Assembly: GCF_000429685.1 (NCBI RefSeq)
Contig: NZ_AUCI01000001.1
Location: 310,001 to 374,000, forward strand
Length of the DNA: 64,000 bases
Reading direction: 5' to 3'
From: Salibacterium aidingense DSM 18341
GTDB taxonomy: Bacteria; Bacillota; Bacilli; Bacillales; Marinococcaceae
Part shown: positions 16,874 through 25,378 of the stretch, one piece after another
Layout of the letters: every line of letters begins with the position of its first letter
How positions within the stretch are numbered: position 1 is the stretch's first letter
Notes under the pieces: generated by a model
What the model saw: only the letters and a program-made list of their open reading frames with translations
The model's database searches: none
What the model was told of the DNA's origin: nothing
Position numbers and translations under genes: made by a program

Positions 16874-17308
16874 TTATGAACACCCCTTCACAAATTTTTA
16901 TGACTTATTTTTCAAGCTATCCTCCTTTTCACCCTTAGTATGAAGCGCTTTCATTATTTGTTTAAAAAATACGCCATTAAATTGGTCGATTCATTAATTG
17001 GTTAACCTATTTTTCATTAAACTATTTTTCTTTGGAATTGTCAATAAAAATTATTTGAAATTTTTAAATTTAAACAACTTTAAATTCATTTACTTATTAA
17101 TTGGTCAACCTTTAAAGCAATTTAACTATATGTTATATTAAAAGTCAATAACAGTGGAAGCCTTTTCATAAAATGAATGATATCGGGACCTTTGCCCAGA
17201 GAGGTGTATGTCAAGCAGTTATCCTTATTGGTAGAACATGAAAAAGAGAAAAGAATACTTTAGGGAAACTTTAGCGGGGAGCGAAGAAACTATGGGGAGG
17301 AAGAAACC
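16874..17308. promoter_or_regulatory. Divergent control region: GntR-type operators and a cre-like site
   Basis: 435 bases without a gene between the binding protein gene (-) and the YesL-type gene (+), very AT-rich. It holds a cre-like TGAAGCGCTTTCA (16941-16953, one base shorter than the ideal), AATTGGTTAACCTAT (16996-17010) and TTAATTGGTCAACC around 17097-17110. The two sites share GGTYAACC with sites upstream of the alcohol dehydrogenase and GntR genes. No core promoter could be fixed. Confidence 0.55.
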
Positions 17309-17947
17309 ATGACCGGAATTTCAGGCGGCCTTTATAAACTAAAAAACGGTATAATGAAACTGGCTCACTTAAATATTTTATGGATTGTATTTAGCTTTAC
17401 TGGATTTATTTTATTTGGAATATTTCCAGCAACTACTGCAATGTTTGCCATTTGTCGTAAATGGATTCTTGGAGAAGAGGATTTTCCCATCATCCGCACT
17501 TTTTGGAAGTATTATAAAAAGGATTTTATTAAAACTAACTTATTTGGACTCACTCTCCTGATAATGGGAGTGATGTTATACTTGGATTATATTTTGCTTT
17601 TACATGAAACTAACGGTGTTATAAAATTAATATTATTTATAACAATCCCCTGTTCCATTCTTTTTGTTCTGATTCTTTTATACATTTTTCCTGTTTATGT
17701 CCATTATGAAATGAAAACTTATGATATATATATAAACGCCTGTATGATAATGTTATTCCACCCATTTTTGACTTCATTAATGTTATGCAGCAGTATACTA
17801 GTCATTATTTTAATGATAGCTCTTCCAGGATTGATTCCTTTCTTTGGAGTTAGTCTTCTTGCGTGGATTCTAATGTATCTAGCGACTATTTCTTTTTCGA
17901 GGGTTGAACAAATAAGACAAAAAACAAATATTCAAACGAGAGTTTAA
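17309..17947 (+). CDS. YesL/DUF624-family membrane protein
   Basis: A 212-residue membrane protein with about five hydrophobic segments. It has the family pattern at the start, LKNGIMKLAHLNILWIVFS followed by GIFPATTAMFAICRKW, then the EEDFPIIRTFWKYYKKDF loop. Members of this family are found beside CUT1 sugar importers in Bacillaceae; their exact role is unknown. GGGGAGG lies seven bases before the ATG. It is transcribed away from the ABC importer operon and shares its control region, which suggests co-regulation. Confidence 0.85.
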   Translation: MTGISGGLYKLKNGIMKLAHLNILWIVFSFTGFILFGIFPATTAMFAICRKWILGEEDFPIIRTFWKYYKKDFIKTNLFGLTLLIMGVMLYLDYILLLHETNGVIKLILFITIPCSILFVLILLYIFPVYVHYEMKTYDIYINACMIMLFHPFLTSLMLCSSILVIILMIALPGLIPFFGVSLLAWILMYLATISFSRVEQIRQKTNIQTRV

Positions 17948-17990
17948 AAAGCATCTTTAACCATTTAAAATTAATTTTTATTTAATTATA

Positions 17991-18036
17991 AAAAAAGAGA
18001 CTGGACGGTTACAGTAGTGCCCCCAGCCTCTTTTTT
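17991..18036. terminator. Bidirectional terminator between yesL-type gene and siderophore operon
   Basis: AAAAAAGAG-A-CTGG (17991-18004) pairs with CCAG-C-CTCTTTTTT (18023-18036), one internal mismatch. Runs of A and T on both sides let it work on both strands. Confidence 0.8.
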
Positions 18037-18119
18037 CTTACCATTTACTAATTCCAATTGCTCAAATAATTTTACCTTCCTTTTAATAGGTAATATTCTT
18101 TCAATCTACACTCAGACAG

Positions 18120-19925
18120 TCATTCGACAAAACCCGGGTGGTGACAGGCACTTAATGGGTTTTCTACCTGGCCGTGTTCGGCGGCATGGGGGCGGTCGTC
18201 TCCTTCCCGGTACCCGTCTTCCAACATTCGGTTCCGGTTCAGGCATAGTTTGGTCATCGTGGGCTGAAAGAGGTCGAACAACTTGAACCGCTCGGATAAT
18301 TCCGGAAATTGGTCCTCGTAGGAGCTGATGGTCTGCGCTGCCTGTTGCCAGAATGTTTTTTCGTCCAGCAGGCCTTTCACATCAAGAAGATCAGCAAGAT
18401 AGCGGAAATGGCAGATAAACAAGCCGGTGAAAATAAACTGCACCAACCCTTGCGGCGGTTCCCTGCGCAGAACCGTCTTCAGCTGCTCCGGCACGAAGGA
18501 GAGCTCCGGCAGCGGCTGATCGCTGATATTCACATCATCCACGAAGTCTTTCATAATCAGGCGCTGTGGAATATTCTGCTTCAACACCACGATAGCGTTC
18601 TGACCATGCGGCGAAAAAACGGTACCGTATTTATACAGATAATGAAGGAGTGGCGGCAGAATAGCCCGGCACAGGGCTTCTATCCAATCCTTCGGTGCCA
18701 GCCCGGAGCGCTCGATCAGCTCCTGCGCCAGAGGCCGGCCTGCTGCATCCTGATGCAGCAGGGCTGCCAGTGTCATCGGGTGCTCCTCGTCCTTCAATGC
18801 CTCATAGATGCTTTCTCTCCAGACCGTACCGAGCAATTCCAGATAAGAATACGGCGCCCCCGGGAGAGAGTGAAACCTATCATGAGCCACATCAATAGAG
18901 CCGATTTCCCCAAGCAGCCCGATATCACATATATCGCGCAGAAATTCATCTTCTTCCCGGATGTCCTGCACCCACTCTGTCACGTCCGGGGCAATTAGAG
19001 TCCGTTCACTTGGCAGCCCCCGGTAAACGAGGGTATTTAAAATGCTGATAGGAAGCTTAACATGGTGTTTATGCCTGTTTGTTCTATTCACAAACGTTCG
19101 AATCGATTGCTGCGGCAGATACTCATCCCTGGAAAAATCCAGCGGAATGAGGCGCTGATCAGCCAGGTAATCCGCGTACAGCGATATAATCTGGTGTTCC
19201 CACTGCCAGGTGTGCACAGGCATAAAATAATAACCGCGGGGATCGGCTCCTGCCTGTTGAACGATTCGGCGGAAGTGCTCCCTTTCCTCTCTTGTCAGCT
19301 CGTGTTCCAGCAGACGCTCCTCGTTCCATCCCCCGGCTGTCTGAAACGAAGCGGCTGTATGATGGACCGCAAGCCAAAATAATCGGACAGGCTGCTGTTG
19401 TTCCGGAGCGTAATCAAGATAATCCGCATAGCTGAATCCAATCCGTCCTTTGTTGTAGGTGATCCACGGATGACCGTTCATCTCCCCTTCCAGTTCGGCG
19501 TAATCCATCTCGGCCATATCCGCTGCCGTCGTTGTTTTATCCAATAGATGGCAGTCCGCCGCCAGGGTGTGATAGTATTCTTTGATTAAATGGGAGGCTG
19601 TTTCACTCGATATCGGTGCCGTCTGCTGAAGCTCCAGTAATAAATCCTGAGCGAGCACAGGCAGCTTATTCCCCGCTTTTTCTTTTTCTATGGTCTCTTC
19701 GAACACGTGAAAACTGTTAAACAAACGTTTGATGACCTCAAATGTATAAACGGCGCCTCCCAGTTCTACCTGGAAACGATACCGGTCCTCCCCTTTTTTC
19801 GTTTCCGTCTCTGCTTGTATAATATTTTCATATAAAAACTCCTGCAGCATTTTGCCGGTAAGGCGCCGGTTAGCTTTTTTCCAGTTCTCTCCGCGCAGTG
19901 GAGCCAGGGCTTCTGTAGAAATCAT
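18120..19925 (-). CDS. NIS siderophore synthetase, IucA/IucC family (RhbF-like)
   Basis: A 601-residue NRPS-independent siderophore synthetase. It has the IucA/IucC core with GHPWITYNKGRIGFSYADYL, MPVHTWQWEHQI, SIRTFVN and the C-terminal FhuF-like part with SPHGQNAIVVLKQNIPQR. These enzymes use ATP to join a carboxylate, usually citrate, to an amine or hydroxylamine. The ATG overlaps the previous stop by four bases. It is the last gene of an operon ordered like rhizobactin rhbBCDEF. The last ten residues come from the dispersed repeat; the native end was probably near NPL. Confidence 0.9.
   Translation of the reverse strand: MISTEALAPLRGENWKKANRRLTGKMLQEFLYENIIQAETETKKGEDRYRFQVELGGAVYTFEVIKRLFNSFHVFEETIEKEKAGNKLPVLAQDLLLELQQTAPISSETASHLIKEYYHTLAADCHLLDKTTTAADMAEMDYAELEGEMNGHPWITYNKGRIGFSYADYLDYAPEQQQPVRLFWLAVHHTAASFQTAGGWNEERLLEHELTREEREHFRRIVQQAGADPRGYYFMPVHTWQWEHQIISLYADYLADQRLIPLDFSRDEYLPQQSIRTFVNRTNRHKHHVKLPISILNTLVYRGLPSERTLIAPDVTEWVQDIREEDEFLRDICDIGLLGEIGSIDVAHDRFHSLPGAPYSYLELLGTVWRESIYEALKDEEHPMTLAALLHQDAAGRPLAQELIERSGLAPKDWIEALCRAILPPLLHYLYKYGTVFSPHGQNAIVVLKQNIPQRLIMKDFVDDVNISDQPLPELSFVPEQLKTVLRREPPQGLVQFIFTGLFICHFRYLADLLDVKGLLDEKTFWQQAAQTISSYEDQFPELSERFKLFDLFQPTMTKLCLNRNRMLEDGYREGDDRPHAAEHGQVENPLSACHHPGFVE
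18121..18151 (-). repeat. 3'-end repeat element, copy 3
   Basis: Identical to copy 2. Here it is inside the coding frame of the last siderophore gene and encodes SACHHPGFVE; the TGA stop is formed by its final ATG and one adjoining base. Confidence 0.9.
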
Positions 19926-21259
19926 ATCAACTCTTCCTTTCTTTCTTTAGATGACACAGGCCAGCCAAATTGTTGAAACACATTGGTTTCCCGAACCGGA
20001 TAGACCGTCCTTCCTGCTAGTTCATTAACAATAACGGCATTGCGGTGGGCTCCTAGCCCAAGATCAGGAGCCCCAACCCCGTGTGTGTGCATTTCGCCGT
20101 TCTGGACAAAAATATGATGGGCACGGTTGCTTTGCCTGATTCGGTATTTCTCATCAATGAGAAGCCGTCCCTTTTCATCCCGTTCGAGGCCGTGCTCGAT
20201 TCCCTCCAGAAACGTGGGAATGGCAGGTTTATACCCCGTTGCAAGAATCAAGCCTTCTGTGTCAATCGTGTGAGTTTCACCGGTATGAACGTCACAAAGC
20301 GAGAGCTCATATGCCCCATCTCTCCTCTGTATTACCTCCGTCAATTCCGTCTGCGCCTGCAGCCGCACGTCGCAGGGCGAACCGCCGATCGTCTGCTCAT
20401 AAAGCTCGTCATAGATCGCAGCAATTGTATCCATGCTGATGCCTTTATATAACAAGTCCTGCTGCGTTAACAGCTGATCTTTCACCGCTGGATCGAGGTG
20501 ATAAAAGTAGCGGGTGTACTCCGGAGAAAAATGTTCTAACCCTAGCTTGGAGTACTCCATCGGAAAAAACCCGGGAGAGCGGGTATACCACTGCAGGCGG
20601 TATCCATGCTGTGGTTTTTCCTGCAGCAGGTGGAGAAATATCTCCGCCGCACTCTGCCCGGAACCGATCACGGTGAGGGAGGATTTTTCTGTCATTTCCT
20701 GTTTTTCGAATAAAAACTCGGCAGAATGGCAGCAGCCGCTGCTGTCCAGGCTTGCTGCGGCCGGCGGCAGTTCCGGTCTGGTCCCAATGCCTGCCGCAAT
20801 ATGACGGCTGTAATAATACTCCGTTGTCTGTTGGAAGGCGTTCTCCACCTCTATGACGTAGACTCCCTTCGCTGACGCAAACGTTACGTTCGTGACCCGG
20901 CGGCCGAACAGGCAGGAGGGAAGCTTCGACGCGGCCCAGCGGCAGTAATGGTTGTATTCCTGCCGCGGGATATGGAACTTTTCATAAAAGTAAAAGGCAT
21001 ACAGCCGCCCCTGCTCCTGTAAATACTGCAGAAACGTAAATGGGCTTTTCGGATCAGCCATTGTTGTCAAATCTGCCAGAAATGGCACCTGCAGCGTGGT
21101 ACCGTCAATAAGCATTCCGGCATGCCACTGAAACTCCGGATTTTCATCGAAAAACAATGCCTCAAGCTCCGGTGTTTGATCGAGCAGAGCAGCCAGCCCC
21201 AGGTTAAAAGGGCCGATCCCTGCACCGATAATGTCATACACCTTGTCTGCCTGCTTCAT
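19922..21259 (-). CDS. L-lysine/ornithine/diamine N-monooxygenase of siderophore synthesis (RhbE/IucD-like)
   Basis: A 445-residue flavin-dependent N-hydroxylase. FAD motif DIIGAGIGPFNLGLAALL is at residues 9-26, the NADPH motif VIGSGQSAAEIFLHLL is near residue 195, and the family motif LILATGYKPAIP is near residue 350. It hydroxylates the terminal amine of a diamine before acylation to a hydroxamate. The start at 21259 has GGAG about eight bases upstream and overlaps the acetyltransferase gene by 26 bases. It matches rhbE in gene order. Confidence 0.92.
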   Translation of the reverse strand: MKQADKVYDIIGAGIGPFNLGLAALLDQTPELEALFFDENPEFQWHAGMLIDGTTLQVPFLADLTTMADPKSPFTFLQYLQEQGRLYAFYFYEKFHIPRQEYNHYCRWAASKLPSCLFGRRVTNVTFASAKGVYVIEVENAFQQTTEYYYSRHIAAGIGTRPELPPAAASLDSSGCCHSAEFLFEKQEMTEKSSLTVIGSGQSAAEIFLHLLQEKPQHGYRLQWYTRSPGFFPMEYSKLGLEHFSPEYTRYFYHLDPAVKDQLLTQQDLLYKGISMDTIAAIYDELYEQTIGGSPCDVRLQAQTELTEVIQRRDGAYELSLCDVHTGETHTIDTEGLILATGYKPAIPTFLEGIEHGLERDEKGRLLIDEKYRIRQSNRAHHIFVQNGEMHTHGVGAPDLGLGAHRNAVIVNELAGRTVYPVRETNVFQQFGWPVSSKERKEELI

Positions 21260-21842
21260 TTCCTACACTCCTTTCCCATGTTTCCCGGCGGCAGCCCATC
21301 AACAGGCCGCGTTTATCCGGAAGATCCACCGGCTTCACCGCTTCAAACCCGCACTGTTTAAATACATGGATCATTTTGTCATTACGAATATCTGGTTCTG
21401 CCACGATAAGACGCGTCCGCGGCTCCTCCCTGAACTGAAAGGAAATCATCGCTTCCACCAGCGGTCGTGCGCAGCCCTTTCCAATATCCTCTGCCGGTCC
21501 AATTAAGAGATGGATCCCTTGATCATAGGAACGGGCCTTGTAGAAGCCGCCAATGACATCATCCGCTGCCCAGTACGCTTCCCAGTAACTCATCGGCCGT
21601 CCGTCGAGGCAGCCGATATACAGAGATTGATGGGAATCCGCGAGAGCCTTTTTCAGATGCTGGCGGAACGCCTCCTCTGATTGATTCAGCTGCCAAAACG
21701 GAATCACATGCTCCTGATGCATCCATCCATGTAAAATGTGAAAATCATGTGCTTCCAGGACCGGGCGAAACTGTATGTTCCGTCTTATCCGGGGATGATT
21801 CCAGCTGAATGCATATTGCTTTGTTTTTTCCTCAGCTGTCAT
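21234..21842 (-). CDS. Siderophore N-acetyltransferase (RhbD/IucB/AlcB-like)
   Basis: A 202-residue GNAT-type acyltransferase. It shows the family segments FHILHGWMHQEHVIPFWQL, PMSYWEAYWAADDVIG, and GIHLLIGPAEDIGKGCARPL with CoA-binding contacts in the last. It transfers an acyl group to the N-hydroxylated diamine. I took ATG 21842 because GGAG is ten bases upstream; a GTG at 21851 lies too close to that site. It overlaps the end of the preceding synthetase gene by 11 bases. It matches rhbD in gene order. Confidence 0.9.
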   Translation of the reverse strand: MTAEEKTKQYAFSWNHPRIRRNIQFRPVLEAHDFHILHGWMHQEHVIPFWQLNQSEEAFRQHLKKALADSHQSLYIGCLDGRPMSYWEAYWAADDVIGGFYKARSYDQGIHLLIGPAEDIGKGCARPLVEAMISFQFREEPRTRLIVAEPDIRNDKMIHVFKQCGFEAVKPVDLPDKRGLLMGCRRETWERSVGNEAGRQGV

Positions 21843-23601
21843 GAACCACACGCTCCTTTTCTTTCAAGGGATTGGGAATTTGGACATACACCGACTGGGT
21901 GGCAAGCTCACCCGTCAATTCATCCATGTCATAAAACCTCGTGAGAAGATTGGCTTTGGACGGAATGGTTTCATCCCACAGCAGGCTTTCCAGAAGAGGC
22001 GAATCCAGCTGCAGCCACTGGATATCCTTCAGCTCCTTGCGCAGCACGTCCAGCAGGCTTTGTTCTTCTGCCAGTCCGGACGTGCCAAAACCATTAATCA
22101 GCCCAAACAAGTGATTGATGAAAAAATAATAACGAAAACGCTCTTCGGCAATGGCATCCGCGCAGACCGTATCGCTCTTGCGATTCAGTTCAGGGACAAA
22201 CGAGCGTAGATGTGCCGCTTTAGATTCGCAGAAATAATACCCCTGGTTGTCCCGATAATAAAATTTGGCCGGGTAGCCCTCTTTCATTTTCACGATTGAA
22301 TTCTGCTGGTGGGCTTCGAGGGCAATCCCGTGGGTGGCGTAAAGCCACATCAGCGGGTACAGCGAAATCGTCAGATACTGCTGGAACCAATCGATACTGA
22401 CCGCCGCAGTACTTCGGTCTTCTTTTTCAGCTAGTCCGCGGATGATACCGGCAAGCGGACTTCTATTGGTTTGGAACGGATCATGAAAAAGGCCGGCCGC
22501 CAGCACCACATTTTCTCCGTGCTCTTCCTGAAAGGGATTCTCACGGATAATGGTTTCAAAGCCCGTTTCCCCCCCGCCTTTGAGGGTGATATAGGCCGGG
22601 TCCCGAATGACGTGAAAAGAAGGAAAATATTGCGCCAGCTCTTCTTCAATCGGGCCCTGCAGAAGGCAGTTCACTTCAATTCCCCGTTCCAGTTCCTTTT
22701 TCTGATTTACCCGCAGGGAATTCGTAACCTTGACCGGAATCGAACATTTATACATATAGGGGGACTGTTCATGAAACAGGGTCCGGATCGATGAAGTCGG
22801 TTTAAATTTCTTTCCGTGAGGACCTAAATACTGCAGTCTCCCTTCTTCCACCATCTGCCTGACGGCCGGTTCAGCTAGCAGGTGTTCGGCTTGAAGCGGA
22901 TGGACCGGAATTAACGCGGAGTCGTCCTCTCCGCAGTAAGACTGTTTAAAAGCAGCTTCTGCTTCAGGGTCCTTCTGCAGTTCGTCTTTAACCATTCTGA
23001 CCGCTGTTTTCCCGTCTGAAGAATTCTCCTCGATCAGCGCACGAGGCGCACGGAAGTAGTGAAGCTGCAAAGCTCCTTTGGTTTCCGGGGAATAGTGGAG
23101 CCTGTCTGCTTCCCGATCCATGCCCTGCCTGCTTTTTGGAGCAGGATGGAGTAAATGGCCCAACACCAGGGACTGCTCCGACTGAATAAAATCAGGGCTG
23201 CCCGGATACAGAGACGCATCGTCTTTTCTCTCTTCCAGAAAGAAATAGAGAAGCTCATAGCTTTGCAGCACACGATACATCATTTCTTCCATATCCTCAT
23301 GGTGATCGTTTTCCAGAGCCAGTTCCTTCAGGAGCAGAGAGGCTGTTAAGGTCAGGTCCAGCTCGACCCATTTCCCGTCTCCCGCTGGTTTATAATAGAG
23401 GGGAAACGAAAACAGATGCCGGTGCGTCAACGAATGATAATGGACCGGCAGCCTCAGCTCAATGTGCTGATGCTCCAGAAAAATAGTATAAGCCCCGTTT
23501 TCGGCTTCGCTTTCCTCCCACCGTCCTTTGCCTGTTTCTCTTAGAAAACAATTCACGAAACTCTGCATCGCCGCCTCCGCTGCGAGTACCCTGGTCCTCA
23601 T
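21832..23601 (-). CDS. NIS siderophore synthetase, IucA/IucC family (RhbC-like)
   Basis: A 589-residue synthetase, paralogous to the operon's last gene. It contains LIPVHPLQAEHLL, the nucleotide-binding loop STSIRTLFHEQSPY-like segment (here PTSSIRTLF), KVTNSLRVNQ, and the C-terminal LEAHQQNSIVKMKEGYPAKF with YRDNQG. The start is ATG 23601, which overlaps the decarboxylase stop as ATGA and has AAGGAGG seven bases upstream; the open frame extends 36 codons further but without support. Two synthetases of this type imply two condensations on one citrate, as in schizokinen, rhizobactin 1021 and aerobactin. Confidence 0.9.
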   Translation of the reverse strand: MRTRVLAAEAAMQSFVNCFLRETGKGRWEESEAENGAYTIFLEHQHIELRLPVHYHSLTHRHLFSFPLYYKPAGDGKWVELDLTLTASLLLKELALENDHHEDMEEMMYRVLQSYELLYFFLEERKDDASLYPGSPDFIQSEQSLVLGHLLHPAPKSRQGMDREADRLHYSPETKGALQLHYFRAPRALIEENSSDGKTAVRMVKDELQKDPEAEAAFKQSYCGEDDSALIPVHPLQAEHLLAEPAVRQMVEEGRLQYLGPHGKKFKPTSSIRTLFHEQSPYMYKCSIPVKVTNSLRVNQKKELERGIEVNCLLQGPIEEELAQYFPSFHVIRDPAYITLKGGGETGFETIIRENPFQEEHGENVVLAAGLFHDPFQTNRSPLAGIIRGLAEKEDRSTAAVSIDWFQQYLTISLYPLMWLYATHGIALEAHQQNSIVKMKEGYPAKFYYRDNQGYYFCESKAAHLRSFVPELNRKSDTVCADAIAEERFRYYFFINHLFGLINGFGTSGLAEEQSLLDVLRKELKDIQWLQLDSPLLESLLWDETIPSKANLLTRFYDMDELTGELATQSVYVQIPNPLKEKERVVHDS

Positions 23602-25103
23602 ACGGTTTCCTCCTTTTTTCTTTTTTCCAATTTCCGGCCTGTATTCACCACCGCCTGTACCAGCTGCTCCAGCCGTTCTTCTGTGGTGCATGGATGAAGC
23701 AGCGTACATTTTAAATGCGGCACACCGTTGACTTTTGTTTTAGCAATGGCTGCTTCGCCGGAATGATAAAGGTGCTGTTGAATCCGGCGGTGGAGCCCGT
23801 TTTCCTCCTCGTTTTGAGAGCGATATCGAAAAACAACAGCATTCATTTCCGGTCTCATCACAAGGCGAAGGGAAGGGTCAGCTTCTATCTTTTCCGCCAG
23901 CATGGCAGCATTTGAGATAGACTGATCAATGAGTTGGCCCCACTGCCGCGTTCCTATTGTTTTCAGCGTCACCAGCACCTTCAGGGCATCAAACCGTTTT
24001 GTTGTCTGAATGGAATGATCCACCAAATTAACGATACCGTCTTCTTTATCCTCATCTGGGTTCAAATAGTCGGTTGGATGTGCCACATGTTGAAAAAAAG
24101 ACTGCTTTTTCACCAAAAAAGCGCCGCAGCTCACGGGTTGATAAAATAGTTTGTGAAAATCAACGGAAATCGAATCCGCCTGTGTTATCCCTCTCAGCTT
24201 GCAAGCGTACTGGCTGCTCAAAGCAAGCGCCCCGGCATAAGCTGCATCCACGTGCAGCCAGATTTTTTCGGCGGCAGCAATGGTGCCTATTTCCTCAAGA
24301 GGATCTATGCTTCCAAAATCAGTTGTCCCGGCCGTGCCAACGACAGCCATTGGAATATCACCGCCGGCTTTTATTCGGTGAATCGTCTCCTCCAGCAAAC
24401 GGGCATCCATCTTTTTTCTGTTATCGGCCGGGATTAAAATCACGGCTTCCTCGCCTAATCCAAGCTGGGCTGCCGATTTTTTCACCGTAAAGTGAGCTTC
24501 CTCCGAGCAAAGAATTTTAAATCGGGAAGCTTTCGGCGGGAAACCGTATTTCTTTACGTCCCGTCCGAGAACGTGTAAGCAATAATGGTCCCGTGCCAGA
24601 AGAAGTCCCATGTAGTTGGACTGGGTGCCGCCGGTCGTAAATGTTCCGCCTGCCGATTCTGGAAACTGAAACAACCGGCACAGCCACTCCGTCATATGTT
24701 GTTCCACCACTGTCGCGGCCGGACTCTGATCCCAGGAATCCAAAGATTGATTCAAGGCGCTGGCGATCGTATCCGCGCAGACTGACGGAATGAGCGGAGG
24801 ACACTGAAGGTGGGCCGCTGTATGCGGATGGTTAACATTCAGGGAATGGCTCATTATATGAGTCCTCACTTCCCCCAGCACTTCCGACACGGCATGCGGC
24901 TCTTCGGTCTCAGCAAGCATCCCGCCGATAGCGTGGTCTAGCTGATCCGCCGCCAGGCCTGAATAGGAATGATTTGTTTTATCGAAATAATCAGATAGTA
25001 ATTGCGCCGTCTGGTGCAAAGCCGATTGAAGCGCCGGCACATTACCGGGTAACATAAAACCCTGCACAAACGCTTCATCCAGCTGCTCTGACACACCTGC
25101 CAT
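23598..25103 (-). CDS. PLP-dependent decarboxylase, L-2,4-diaminobutyrate decarboxylase type (RhbB-like)
   Basis: A 501-residue group II amino acid decarboxylase. FTTGGTQSNYMGLLLARD marks the cofactor phosphate site near residue 155, VHVDAAYAG is the PLP-ring site, and the PLP lysine is in SVDFHKLFYQP near residue 317. In the rhizobactin and schizokinen pathways this step gives 1,3-diaminopropane; lysine decarboxylases of desferrioxamine synthesis belong to the same group, so cadaverine is an alternative. GGGAGGG precedes ATG 25103. It is the first gene of the Fur-controlled operon. The aminotransferase that makes diaminobutyrate (rhbA/dat) is missing from the operon. Confidence 0.9.
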   Translation of the reverse strand: MAGVSEQLDEAFVQGFMLPGNVPALQSALHQTAQLLSDYFDKTNHSYSGLAADQLDHAIGGMLAETEEPHAVSEVLGEVRTHIMSHSLNVNHPHTAAHLQCPPLIPSVCADTIASALNQSLDSWDQSPAATVVEQHMTEWLCRLFQFPESAGGTFTTGGTQSNYMGLLLARDHYCLHVLGRDVKKYGFPPKASRFKILCSEEAHFTVKKSAAQLGLGEEAVILIPADNRKKMDARLLEETIHRIKAGGDIPMAVVGTAGTTDFGSIDPLEEIGTIAAAEKIWLHVDAAYAGALALSSQYACKLRGITQADSISVDFHKLFYQPVSCGAFLVKKQSFFQHVAHPTDYLNPDEDKEDGIVNLVDHSIQTTKRFDALKVLVTLKTIGTRQWGQLIDQSISNAAMLAEKIEADPSLRLVMRPEMNAVVFRYRSQNEEENGLHRRIQQHLYHSGEAAIAKTKVNGVPHLKCTLLHPCTTEERLEQLVQAVVNTGRKLEKRKKEETV

Positions 25104-25161
25104 CTACGTCCCTCCCATTTCCATGCTTTCTTTATTCAAGAGCTCAATGAAACAACTTCAC

Positions 25162-25189
25162 ATTAAATGATAATGATTATCAATGTCAA
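25162..25189 (-). promoter_or_regulatory. Fur-controlled promoter of the siderophore operon
   Basis: The perfect 7-1-7 Fur box TGATAATGATTATCA lies at 25168-25182. It fills the spacer between a minus-strand -35 TTGACA (25184-25189) and -10 TTTAAT (25162-25167), spaced 16 bases. Iron-bound Fur there would block RNA polymerase directly. Confidence 0.9.
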
Positions 25190-25262
25190 TAAAATTCCTG
25201 GAATTGGTACTAACGTATGGGAAAGGACAAAGCAGACACCTTCCAACGAGAAACCGACACTA

Positions 25263-25292
25263 ATCAACAAATCCCGGGCGGTGCCTGTCACC
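25263..25292 (-). repeat. 3'-end repeat element, copy 4, core inverted
   Basis: On the minus strand it reads GGTGACAGGCACC and then GCCCGGGATTTGTTGAT. The second part matches the family, but the first 13 bases are the reverse complement of the normal core. It lies beyond the terminator of the neighbouring operon. Confidence 0.75.
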
Positions 25293-25300
25293 AATAAAAA

Positions 25301-25327
25301 AGGACCAGAGATTGAATCTCCAGTCCT
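25301..25327 (-). terminator. Terminator of the enolase/FAH/SDR operon
   Basis: AGGAC and GAGATT arms pair with AATCTC and GTCCT around a CA/CA mismatch; on the minus strand it is followed by TTTTTTATT. It lies between repeat copies 4 and 5. Confidence 0.8.
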
Positions 25328-25344
25328 AATAAGCTGCTCTAACT

Positions 25345-25375
25345 CTTTCGACAAATTCCGGGTGGTGACAGGCAC
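25345..25375 (-). repeat. 3'-end repeat element, copy 5
   Basis: Minus strand GTGCCTGTCACCACCCGG, then AATTTGTCGAAAG. It starts three bases after the TAA stop of the enolase-superfamily gene and lies 17 bases before that operon's terminator. Confidence 0.9.
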
Positions 25376-25378
25376 TCT

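Noticed and set aside
23601-23709. Extended 625-residue start for the RhbC-like synthetase
   Set aside because: The extra 36 codons overlap the decarboxylase gene and have no ribosome site; ATG 23601 has AAGGAGG at the right distance and an ATGA overlap.
25163-25375. Minus-strand open frame beginning MPVTTRNLS and crossing the Fur promoter
   Set aside because: It is made from two repeat copies, a terminator and the siderophore promoter. It has no ribosome site and no recognisable domain.
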